The notes below the pieces were generated by a model. The model was not told the DNA's origin. It was given only the letters and a program-made list of their open reading frames with translations, and searched no databases. From NCBI GenBank assembly GCA_019115865.1, contig DXCT01000094.1, positions 50,685 to 114,684 of the forward strand: a stretch of DNA of 64,000 nt. The letters run 5' to 3'. Shown piece by piece: positions 29,993 to 37,592 of the stretch. Source of the stretch: Candidatus Yaniella excrementavium (GTDB lineage: Bacteria > Actinomycetota > Actinomycetes > Actinomycetales > Micrococcaceae). Made by a program: the position numbers and the translations under genes. Every line of letters begins with the position of its first letter. Positions within the stretch are counted from its first letter, which is position 1.

Positions 29993-31228
29993 GTGTCCCG
30001 CGCTTACCGCGATATTCGTCAATCATCCAAGCTCCTTAACGTCCGCTACGATGTGCGCGGCCCGATCCTTGAAGAAGCCCAACGCCTTGAAGCCGCTGGT
30101 CAGCGCATTATGCGCCTGAATATCGGCAACCCTGCCCCCTTCGGTTTCGAAGCCCCAGATGAGATCTTGAAGGATATGATCTCAAATCTGCCAGATGCCC
30201 AGGGCTATTCCGATTCCAAGGGGATTACCTCTGCACGCAGAGCGGTTTCGCAGTACTACGAAACCGAAGGGATCATGGATATCCGCAGCGATGATATTTT
30301 CATCGGCAATGGTGTTTCCGAAATGATTTCCATGGTCCTCCAAGCTCTGCTTGATGACGGCGACGAAGTGCTGATCCCGTCACCGGACTACCCGTTGTGG
30401 ACCGGAGCGACCACACTGTCTGGTGGCAGCGCGGTGCACTACCGGTGCGTGGAAGAAGAGGGTTGGGCGCCGGATCTTGAGCACTTGGAATCACAGGTGA
30501 CCGAGCGGACCAAAGCGCTCGTCATTATTAACCCGAATAACCCGACCGGGGCCGTGTACTCACGGGAAACCCTGGAAAAGATTTTCGAAGTGGCACGGAA
30601 AAACGGCCTGGTCGTGTTGTCGGATGAGATCTATGAAAAGATTCTCTACGAAGACTCGGAACACATCCACGCCGCTTCCATCGCCGATGACGTACTCGTG
30701 TTGACCTTCTCCGGACTCTCGAAGGCGTATCGGGTTGCTGGTTACCGCGCCGGCTGGGTTGCGGTTTCGGGAGCGAAACACCGTGCCGCCGACTTCCTGG
30801 AAGGGCTGACACTGCTGGCGAATATGCGGATGTGCGCTAATGTGCCGGCGCAACATGTGATTCAGACGGCGCTGGGTGGGTATCAATCCATCGATGATTT
30901 AATTTTGCCGGGTGGACGCCTGCTGGAACAGCGTAATGCGGCAACCTCACTCTTACGGGAAATCCCGGGGGTGTCTGTGCAGGAAGCGAAGGGTGCCCTC
31001 TACTTATTCCCGAGACTGGATCCAGAGATGTATCCAATCGACGACGATGAAGCGTTTGTCATCGAATTGCTACGACAACAGCAAATCCTGGTCTCACACG
31101 GTCGGGCGTTTAACTATTCGGGAACCGATCACTTCCGGATGGTGACTCTGCCTTCGGTGCGTGAGCTCACCATTGGCATCGAACGTATCGCTGAGTTCTT
31201 AGCTGACTACCGCTACCGGCACGCCTAA
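29993..31228 (+). CDS. PLP-dependent aminotransferase (AlaA/AspC-like, fold type I)
   Basis: This 411-residue enzyme starts with SRAYRDIRQSSKLLNVRYDVRGPILEEA, the N-terminus of the AlaA-type alanine-pyruvate (glutamate) aminotransferases. The PLP-binding lysine is in FSGLSKAYRVAGYRAGW, and the cofactor-contacting segment is INPNNPTGAVYS. The likely reaction is glutamate + pyruvate to alanine + 2-oxoglutarate. GTG is the start, with a perfect AGGAGG ribosome-binding site. The gene is convergent with xseB, and a shared inverted repeat covers both stop codons. Confidence 0.93.
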   Translation: MSRAYRDIRQSSKLLNVRYDVRGPILEEAQRLEAAGQRIMRLNIGNPAPFGFEAPDEILKDMISNLPDAQGYSDSKGITSARRAVSQYYETEGIMDIRSDDIFIGNGVSEMISMVLQALLDDGDEVLIPSPDYPLWTGATTLSGGSAVHYRCVEEEGWAPDLEHLESQVTERTKALVIINPNNPTGAVYSRETLEKIFEVARKNGLVVLSDEIYEKILYEDSEHIHAASIADDVLVLTFSGLSKAYRVAGYRAGWVAVSGAKHRAADFLEGLTLLANMRMCANVPAQHVIQTALGGYQSIDDLILPGGRLLEQRNAATSLLREIPGVSVQEAKGALYLFPRLDPEMYPIDDDEAFVIELLRQQQILVSHGRAFNYSGTDHFRMVTLPSVRELTIGIERIAEFLADYRYRHA

Positions 31229-31255
31229 ATGGCAAGGCGCCGGGTGTTTAGGCGT
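31221..31255. terminator. Bidirectional terminator between aminotransferase and xseB
   Basis: ACGCCTAAA and TTTAGGCGT form perfect 9-bp arms around a 17-base loop that contains the palindrome GGCGCC. The arms include the stop codons of both convergent genes, so one hairpin may end both transcripts. Confidence 0.6.
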
Positions 31256-31523
31256 CTGGTTGGTCGGTCTGCTGGGTCTGGGCACGAACTTCTTCGAGGC
31301 GTGCCCGGGCACCGTCTAGCCAAGACTCACAGCGCCGAGCCAGCGCTTCACCGCGTTCCCACAGAGCCAGGGATTCTTCTAAGCCAGCGCCGCCTGCTTC
31401 GAGACGTTCTACGGTTTGGATCAGTTCTGTGCGGGCTTGTTCATAGCTCATGGAATGCACATCAGACACATCAGCCGATGAGAAGCCTTTGACGGCGGGT
31501 TGTTCGGAGGGGTGCTCAGTCAT
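31248..31523 (-). CDS. xseB: Exodeoxyribonuclease VII small subunit
   Basis: This 91-residue protein contains the XseB core (SYEQARTELIQTVERLEAGGAGLEESLALWERGEALARRCESWLDGAR). It binds XseA to form exonuclease VII, which degrades single-stranded DNA. The ATG at 31523 overlaps the xseA stop by eight bases, indicating translational coupling. The N-terminal 25 residues before the core are variable. Confidence 0.95.
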   Translation of the reverse strand: MTEHPSEQPAVKGFSSADVSDVHSMSYEQARTELIQTVERLEAGGAGLEESLALWERGEALARRCESWLDGARARLEEVRAQTQQTDQPDA

Positions 31524-32796
31524 GGGGTTGCTCCTGTGTAGTTTCGGTCACCGAAGTGGTGGTTGCGCTCAGGCGTCCTGCTGACACCAAAATATCAAGT
31601 TCATCGCCTACCGATACTGCGGCTGCGTCGCGCAGAACGGTGTTGTCATGTTGAACCACAGCGTAGCCTCGGTCCAAAGTTTTTTGTGGCGACAGTGCAC
31701 GAACACGGGCCTTGAGTTGGCTGATGTGATCGGTTCCCCGGTCCAATTGATGGGCGAAGGTGGCGCGCGTGCGCGCCAGGATCAGTTGAATTTCTTCTGC
31801 ACGAGTCGTGATCATCGTGGTCGGTTGGGCCATGACTGGTCTGGAGCGGAGCTGAGCAATCTGTTGTTCTTGTACGTCGACGAGTCGCTGGACTGCTTGA
31901 GCCATGCGAACTCGGACGTCAGCGATACCGGCAAGCTCCACTGCGGCATCGGGCACTATAGTTTTTGCCGCATCGGTGGGGGTGGAGGCCCGGAAATCAG
32001 CTACGTCATCTAACACGGGTCGGTCTTGCTCGTGTCCAATCGCGGAGACCACCGGCGTCGTCATATCGGAAACAGCTCGGATGAGGATTTCTTCGGAGAA
32101 AGGCAGCACAACTTCTTCAAGTGCGCCACCACCACGTGCAACCACAATGACATCTACGCTGGGATCTTGATCCAAGCTACGTAGGGCGGCAGTGACCTCT
32201 GTACCTACTTGGGGGCCCTGCATGGCTGCGTGGATGACTTCGAATTGGGCCGAAGGTAAGCGAAGCCAGACGTTGCGTTGGATGTCGTGCATCGCATCCG
32301 AGTTCCGGCCGGTGATCAACCCAATTTTTTGTGGCAGGACGGGGAGCGGCTTCTTTCGTTCGGGCGCAAAGAGCCCTTCCTCAGCGAGTGCGCGGCGTAG
32401 TCTTTCGACGCGTGCCAACAGTTCGCCAATTCCAACGGGGCGCATTTCATTGACCACCATGGTCAGACGCCCTGTTTTGGTATAGAAGTTTGGCTTGACT
32501 AAGGCCACAACACGTGCGCCTTCGGTGATGGCTGCATCAAAGTTTCTAGCGGTGCGTGACCAAGCTACAACGGGCAGGGACATTTCAACGTCAAGGTCGC
32601 GCATAGTCATCCAAGCGTGACCCCGAGAGAGACGGTGCTCGATGAGCTGACCTTCGATCCAGGTGGGGGAGACACGCTCAATGTAGTGTTTGAGGTTGTC
32701 TGATAACCGAGACAGGGGCCACGGATTGTCTGGTGTGGTGTCCGCGGCTTGTTGCGGTTGATCGGGTCCATTCCCAGTAGGAATGTGTTCAGTCAT
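31516..32796 (-). CDS. xseA: Exodeoxyribonuclease VII large subunit
   Basis: This 426-residue catalytic subunit of exonuclease VII has an N-terminal OB-fold (residues 20-120, with HAWMTMRDLDVEMSL) and a nuclease region with IGLITGRNSDAMHDI and the motif DVIVVARGGGALEEVVLPFSEE. A coiled-coil C-terminus and the closing segment DRGYAVVQHDNTVLRDAA follow. ATG 32796 is preferred over GTG 32805 because AGGTGG lies five bases upstream of it. It forms an operon with xseB and is divergent from a membrane protein gene. Confidence 0.95.
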   Translation of the reverse strand: MTEHIPTGNGPDQPQQAADTTPDNPWPLSRLSDNLKHYIERVSPTWIEGQLIEHRLSRGHAWMTMRDLDVEMSLPVVAWSRTARNFDAAITEGARVVALVKPNFYTKTGRLTMVVNEMRPVGIGELLARVERLRRALAEEGLFAPERKKPLPVLPQKIGLITGRNSDAMHDIQRNVWLRLPSAQFEVIHAAMQGPQVGTEVTAALRSLDQDPSVDVIVVARGGGALEEVVLPFSEEILIRAVSDMTTPVVSAIGHEQDRPVLDDVADFRASTPTDAAKTIVPDAAVELAGIADVRVRMAQAVQRLVDVQEQQIAQLRSRPVMAQPTTMITTRAEEIQLILARTRATFAHQLDRGTDHISQLKARVRALSPQKTLDRGYAVVQHDNTVLRDAAAVSVGDELDILVSAGRLSATTTSVTETTQEQPHD

Positions 32797-32874
32797 CAAT
32801 TCCACCTAAAATAGTTCTTGAATACCCTGATGATTTCACAACTTGCCCGATCTTGAAGAAAGTAGGATTCACGG

Positions 32875-33786
32875 ATGCGTAACTTTTTGGCTGTCGTGCT
32901 TGCCTTGGTTGCTGGAATCACTGCTTCGGTGGGGTTGGTCGCGTGGAAGCTGGATGGTGTGATTCATGAACCCGAATCGGTCCAGGCAATGTTTGGTTCG
33001 GGTGAAGCTGCAGAGCAGCTGAAATCTGCGGTGCCAGATGCGTTGGGAAACATGGCATCGGAGTCCATTGAGAACGGTGCTGTTGGGGATGCTGTCAGTG
33101 CAGCGGTGTCGAGCGCAGTTGGAGAACTGACTTCGCACGAAAACTTTGACGAGGCGTGGTCGGAAAGCTTGGAACAGACGCGCGCCGACTGGGCGGCAAG
33201 CATTGACTCGTTGCGTGAGCGGATGGAGACCGGTGAACCGATTGCTGAAAATTCAACGGAGGCGCAACTGCAGTTGCGTTTGGATCCGGTTGCAGAGGTC
33301 GGAATATCAATGATCGATGATGCCGTCTCCCAGGTACCCGGTGTCAGCGGTGGGCTTGGGCTTGAACCAGAGCTGCGCGTGGATGTGGCGATTCCACCGG
33401 TAACGATGTTGACGGCAGAACAAACGGTCTTGGCAGAAGAGCTGATCACGTTATGGCCGGTCCTGTTGGTCATTGCGGGCATTGTGTTGTTGATGGCGTT
33501 GCTGGTTGCTTCACACGGAAGCCGATGGATCGTCTGGTTGATCTCCGGTTTGCTGACCGCTATCACTGGTGTGGCACTGAAACTTGGGCTCGCATGGATG
33601 CAAAATGAGGTGCTTGACTCGGCGGAGAATACACCCCAACTATCGTTGGCGCGATCGTTTCTACGGGCGTTCCAAGAGTGGGCTGATCCACAACTGATTG
33701 TGCTGATGGCCATTGGTTTTGGTTGCACACTGCTGGGAATTCTTGGCGGGTTCATTTCAGCGAACCGTCAACGAGCACGGAATTAG
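32875..33786 (+). CDS. Membrane protein with large extracytoplasmic domain, unknown function
   Basis: This 303-residue protein has an N-terminal helix (residues 4-24), a polar domain of about 165 residues rich in Ala, Ser and Glu, then three helices near 195-217, 222-240 and 272-294. It has no known catalytic motif. The ATG start is 78 bases from the divergent xseA start. It is convergent with the SnoaL-like gene, overlapping it by four bases. Confidence 0.65.
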   Translation: MRNFLAVVLALVAGITASVGLVAWKLDGVIHEPESVQAMFGSGEAAEQLKSAVPDALGNMASESIENGAVGDAVSAAVSSAVGELTSHENFDEAWSESLEQTRADWAASIDSLRERMETGEPIAENSTEAQLQLRLDPVAEVGISMIDDAVSQVPGVSGGLGLEPELRVDVAIPPVTMLTAEQTVLAEELITLWPVLLVIAGIVLLMALLVASHGSRWIVWLISGLLTAITGVALKLGLAWMQNEVLDSAENTPQLSLARSFLRAFQEWADPQLIVLMAIGFGCTLLGILGGFISANRQRARN

Positions 33787-34247
33787 TAACGGTATCGTAC
33801 CGCTTGCTGGCCTTTTGGAGAATTGACATGTGTTTCGGGCCCACCGGGGACAACATCGGTGTTTTGGGCTGCAACAGCCTTCCAATGCGTGCCGTGATCA
33901 TCGGCTAATCGGGTCACAACAAAACTGAAGACTGTGCGTCGGTCATCTGCCAGCTGGCCATCCGGTGTGGTTTGACCTGTTACGGTGACTCGACCATGGA
34001 CCACTGCGTGATCCGTACCGAGCATCCGAACTTCTGTGCGACCCACGGTCATCGTGGATTGGCCAAAAATACGCTCGAAACCGAACGCGTGTGCTTTTCG
34101 TATTTGTGCCTTATTGGACCACCACAGTCCCGTGACATTAACGAAGTGTGCGTCGTCGACAAATAGCTCGGCTATAGCATCAGCATCATGGTCGTTCCAG
34201 GCTTGTTGGAAGCCCGTCAGAATCGATTTCGGTGATTGTCGATTCAA
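33783..34247 (-). CDS. SnoaL-like / DUF4440-type protein
   Basis: This 154-residue protein fits the SgcJ/EcaC branch of the NTF2-like superfamily. Its N-terminus (SILTGFQQAWNDHDADAIAELFVDDAHFVNVTGLWWSNKAQI) is the typical cone-forming helix and strand. Members include small-molecule isomerases, hydrolases and non-enzymatic binding proteins, so no reaction can be assigned. It ends four bases into the convergent membrane protein gene and lies just downstream of rmuC on the same strand. Confidence 0.8.
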   Translation of the reverse strand: MNRQSPKSILTGFQQAWNDHDADAIAELFVDDAHFVNVTGLWWSNKAQIRKAHAFGFERIFGQSTMTVGRTEVRMLGTDHAVVHGRVTVTGQTTPDGQLADDRRTVFSFVVTRLADDHGTHWKAVAAQNTDVVPGGPETHVNSPKGQQAVRYRY

Positions 34248-34253
34248 AGTTTG

Positions 34254-35477
34254 CTACCTTTCATCTGTAGTGTGTTCGGTTGTGTCAATATTGGCCTGAA
34301 GTTCCGGTGCTGTGACATCACGCGTGGTCTGCTGGACCGCATCAGGCAGGTTAATTGATTCCAGTGAAGCATCAAGTTCCTCGAGCCTGCGAGCCGACGG
34401 CATGACGCGTCCCTCAAGCGTTGCCATCATGGAATTGAACCGTGAGACCGTGGTGTTGATAGATTTGCCCAACGAATCAAGACGGCGTCCCATCAAACCG
34501 AGACGCTCATAGAGCTCGCGTGCCGAGGCAAAAACGGTCCTAGCGTTATCGACCAGGTTTTCTTGTTGCCAGGCGTAGGCCACGGACTTCAATGTGGCAA
34601 GTAATGAGACGGGGGAGACCAGGGCTACGCCCTGGCTGAAGGAGTAGTCGAGTAACTGTGGATCAGCTTCTAGCGCGGCTGATAAGTGAGATTCCGCAGG
34701 CAGGAATAACAGCACAAGATCCGGGGTGTTATCCAATGCGGCCCAGTATTTTTTCGTACTCAGGCTTTTGATATGCGTACGCACGGCACGAGCGTGTGCA
34801 GCTTCTAACTCCGCACGTCGACGTTGTTCTTCTTCGGAACCATCTGACGGTACTTCACCGGCCTGCAGGATTGCTGACATCGGCGCCTTAGCATCGACCA
34901 CTAGGGACTTCTCACCGGGAAGATGCACCAACATGTCCGGCCGGAAGACTTCGCCATCACGCTCGGCCGTATCGGTTGAGAAATTCACCTGCTCATCAAA
35001 GTCTGTATGACGCAGCATGCCAGCAGCTTCCACGATACGCCGGAGTTGCACTTCACCCCAGTGACCACGTGCCGAGGAAGAACGCAGACTGGCAACTAAT
35101 TTATGTGTATTCTCTAACAATGCTGCATCTGTGGCATGAGCCGTACGTAGCTGCTGGGAAAGTTGACCATACTGCTGACCTCGATCGCGTTCCAATTGGG
35201 AGACCTGACCGCCCAAGTGCTCCAACTGTTTGGAGAGCGGTCCTAGCATCTGAACAATCTGTTGCTGTGATTGGAACTGGCCGCGGTCCTCGTGGCGCTG
35301 CCGTTCCAGCAGCTCGGCACGAGTCTGAGCGGTGGCTAACTGCTCTCGGAGAGCGGCATCATCGGTTGAAGTAGTCCGGTTGGCAGCTAAGCGTGACCCG
35401 ACAAAAATACCGGCGCCAAAACAGATGACGGCTATCAGAATACACAACACAATTGCAGTTGAAATCTCCATACCCAT
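34254..35477 (-). CDS. rmuC: DNA recombination protein RmuC
   Basis: This protein of about 407 residues has an N-terminal membrane helix (ISTAIVLCILIAVICFGAGIFVGSRLA), a coiled coil (about 25-110), then the RmuC nuclease-like core with RGHWGEVQLRRIVEAAGM, PDMLVHLPGEKSLVVDAKAPM and LLFLPAESHLSAALEADP. RmuC limits inversions and rearrangements at repeats. ATG 35477 (MGMEIS) or ATG 35471 is the likely start. An upstream in-frame extension to 35534 is arginine-rich and unlike the family. It is divergent from the SDR gene. Confidence 0.93.
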   Translation of the reverse strand: MGMEISTAIVLCILIAVICFGAGIFVGSRLAANRTTSTDDAALREQLATAQTRAELLERQRHEDRGQFQSQQQIVQMLGPLSKQLEHLGGQVSQLERDRGQQYGQLSQQLRTAHATDAALLENTHKLVASLRSSSARGHWGEVQLRRIVEAAGMLRHTDFDEQVNFSTDTAERDGEVFRPDMLVHLPGEKSLVVDAKAPMSAILQAGEVPSDGSEEEQRRRAELEAAHARAVRTHIKSLSTKKYWAALDNTPDLVLLFLPAESHLSAALEADPQLLDYSFSQGVALVSPVSLLATLKSVAYAWQQENLVDNARTVFASARELYERLGLMGRRLDSLGKSINTTVSRFNSMMATLEGRVMPSARRLEELDASLESINLPDAVQQTTRDVTAPELQANIDTTEHTTDER

Positions 35478-35621
35478 AACCCTGGCACACCCCATGGACA
35501 GGATAAGCCTGGCGCGCAGCGAGTGGCGCCACACCGGACCAAGAAGTACTCGGTACGGACAGTATCGAGAAAATCTGGCAGAATGTAGCCTAGACCACGT
35601 TCACGACTGAATGGAGTAAGG

Positions 35622-36446
35622 GTGTCCAACACGACTCTGCATGAGAAAACCGTCCTGATTTCTGGCGGCAGCCGCGGTATCGGCTTGGCAATTGCCAAAC
35701 GTTTGGCAGAAGATGGCGCCAACATCGTGCTGTTGGCCAAGACGGCAGAACCGCATCCAAAACTGCCCGGAACGGTCTACACCGCAGCCGAAGAGATTCG
35801 CGCAGCCGGGGGCAAGGCACTGCCTGTTGTTGGAGACGTACGTAAGGAAGCAGATGTTCAGGCTGCCGTAGATGCAACGGTGCACGAATTTGGTGGGATC
35901 GACATCGTCATCAACAACGCTTCCGCGATTAATCTAGAGCCAGCAGACCAGATCGATATGAAACGCTACGATCTGATGCACGATATCAACGTACGCGGCA
36001 CATTCTTGCTGACACGAACTGCCCTACCACACTTGAAGAAATCTGCGGACCCACGCATTCTCAGTCTGTCCCCTCCGCTGAATGTGAGCCAGAAGTGGCT
36101 CGGGGCAGCACCTGCCTACATGATGGCCAAATACAGTATGAGCCTTGCGGCCTTGGGTATCGGGGCACAGCACCAGATTCCAGCGATCTGTCTGTGGCCA
36201 AGAACCACCATCCAGACCGCTGCGGTGCAATATGCTTTGGGTGGTAGCGAAATGTATGGGCGCTCGCGGACCCCAGAGGTCTATTCAGACTCGGCACATG
36301 CCGTCCTGACGGCAGAGCCGACAAAATATGCTGGTCGCACCATGCTTTGCGAAGACGTGCTGGAAGATGCAGGCGTGACCGACTTTGCCAAATACTCACC
36401 TGGCATCGACCCCAGCGAGCTAGAAAAAGACATCTTTGTCGATTAA
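35622..36446 (+). CDS. Short-chain dehydrogenase/reductase (HSDL2-like)
   Basis: This 274-residue NAD(P)-dependent oxidoreductase has the Rossmann motif SGGSRGIGLAIAKRLA, the NNAS segment (VINNASAINL), and the active-site Y-x-x-x-K in PAYMMAKYSMSLAALG. The serine region, LSLSPPLNV, is of the type seen in HSDL2-like SDRs. The substrate is unknown. GTG at 35622 is supported by GGAGTAAGG. A perfect hairpin lies between it and the thioredoxin gene. Confidence 0.9.
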   Translation: MSNTTLHEKTVLISGGSRGIGLAIAKRLAEDGANIVLLAKTAEPHPKLPGTVYTAAEEIRAAGGKALPVVGDVRKEADVQAAVDATVHEFGGIDIVINNASAINLEPADQIDMKRYDLMHDINVRGTFLLTRTALPHLKKSADPRILSLSPPLNVSQKWLGAAPAYMMAKYSMSLAALGIGAQHQIPAICLWPRTTIQTAAVQYALGGSEMYGRSRTPEVYSDSAHAVLTAEPTKYAGRTMLCEDVLEDAGVTDFAKYSPGIDPSELEKDIFVD

Positions 36447-36462
36447 CGGAATCTACTAGGGT

Positions 36463-36490
36463 GTGGTCCAAGGCGTTTGCCTTGGACCAC
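36463..36490 (+). terminator. Perfect 12-bp hairpin, likely terminator after SDR gene
   Basis: GTGGTCCAAGGC, loop GTTT, GCCTTGGACCAC: all 12 pairs are perfect. It begins 16 bases after the SDR stop and ends 30 bases before the thioredoxin start. Only GTGTTT follows, not a clean T run, so it may be a terminator or an mRNA-processing/stability hairpin. Confidence 0.65.
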
Positions 36491-36520
36491 CTGTGTTTAA
36501 CCACGAGAAAAGGAACGACG

Positions 36521-36850
36521 ATGCGGGAACTCACGCTTGCTACCCTGGCGAGAACAGTGGAGAGCAACGCTACCGTTATCGTCGACTTCTGGGCCCCATG
36601 GTGCACCACCTGCATGCGGTTCAGCCCGATCTTTTCGGATGTCGCAGCACAATTCGACGACGTGGTTTTTGCAACTGTCAACACCGATCAAGAACAAGAA
36701 CTAGCCGCCATTATGGGGGTGCGTTCGCTCCCTACACTGATCGGGTTCCGCAACGGAAAACACGTCTTTGCGAAATCGGGACTCACCACCCGGCGCCAAC
36801 TCGGTGAAGTGATCGATCAGATCCGAACGCTGACACCTGAGCAGACCTAA
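36521..36850 (+). CDS. Thioredoxin-fold protein with CTTC active site
   Basis: This 109-residue protein has the thioredoxin fold signatures FWAPWC and the cis-proline loop VRSLPTLIGF. The redox motif is WCTTC (Cys28, Cys31) instead of the classical WCGPC. This dipeptide change usually alters redox potential. It is cytoplasmic, with no signal peptide. ATG at 36521 follows AAAGGAA. No thioredoxin reductase gene lies nearby. Confidence 0.9.
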   Translation: MRELTLATLARTVESNATVIVDFWAPWCTTCMRFSPIFSDVAAQFDDVVFATVNTDQEQELAAIMGVRSLPTLIGFRNGKHVFAKSGLTTRRQLGEVIDQIRTLTPEQT

Positions 36851-36964
36851 CCCTGCTTATGACGGATCGAGTTATCCACAATTGGGCTGACACGGCCACC
36901 TGCGGCCTGTGCGTCTTGCAAACTCGTGGTATCCAATCAAATCTCGGATACACCAGGAGTTGCC

Positions 36965-37510
36965 ATGACCACCCCACAACCGCTGAACCTCACCCCGAGA
37001 GCCTTTACCCGACGTGAGAAAACCATCCTGCGACAAGATGTAAAACGGTTCCAAAAAATCGGCCGGGACCACGGCGTGATCACCTTTGAGGACTACGCTT
37101 ATTTCGTTACAGATCGTATGAAACGTGATGGGTTCGGACAGCTCACGGAAAATTCGCTTGCTCTGCTGCGTGGATTCATCAGCTACTTCGGCGAAGAACT
37201 CATGCATGAAACCACACTTGCTCGACTGGCTACTGACCTGACCGTGACGCAATCCGCTGCCCAGGAAGTACAGCAGCTCTGGAACTCGGTACCGGGACGA
37301 TTGCTTGTGAACCGATTTGTCGGTCAACAGGTACTGGTTGCCGGGGTGATCCAAGATCGTGTCTTTGGCACAGATCCGTGGCCTATGCCGCTTGACGAAA
37401 TCTTTGACCAGATCATCGATTGGAACCAGGGCTATCTCATCAAGGATGAGGTCGAGACCCGTTGGGTTATCGGCAATGACATCGAGCCAGAAGACTACCT
37501 TGCAGCGTAG
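36965..37510 (+). CDS. Conserved-looking soluble protein of unknown function
   Basis: This 181-residue protein is without signal or membrane segments and is rich in charged helices (PRAFTRREKTILRQDVKRFQKIGRDHGVITFEDYAYFV). Its C-terminal half has aromatic-rich segments (DRVFGTDPWPMPLDEIFDQIIDWNQGYLIKDE). I do not recognise a family. The ATG at 36965 has AGGAG seven bases upstream. It sits alone between thioredoxin and the copper ATPase gene. Confidence 0.65.
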   Translation: MTTPQPLNLTPRAFTRREKTILRQDVKRFQKIGRDHGVITFEDYAYFVTDRMKRDGFGQLTENSLALLRGFISYFGEELMHETTLARLATDLTVTQSAAQEVQQLWNSVPGRLLVNRFVGQQVLVAGVIQDRVFGTDPWPMPLDEIFDQIIDWNQGYLIKDEVETRWVIGNDIEPEDYLAA

Positions 37511-37592
37511 CGTGCGGTGCGCCAAGACCACTAGCTATGCCAGACTGCTGTTTAACGGATCCCGTTGACAACGTCGCAGCAAAGGAGTGTTG

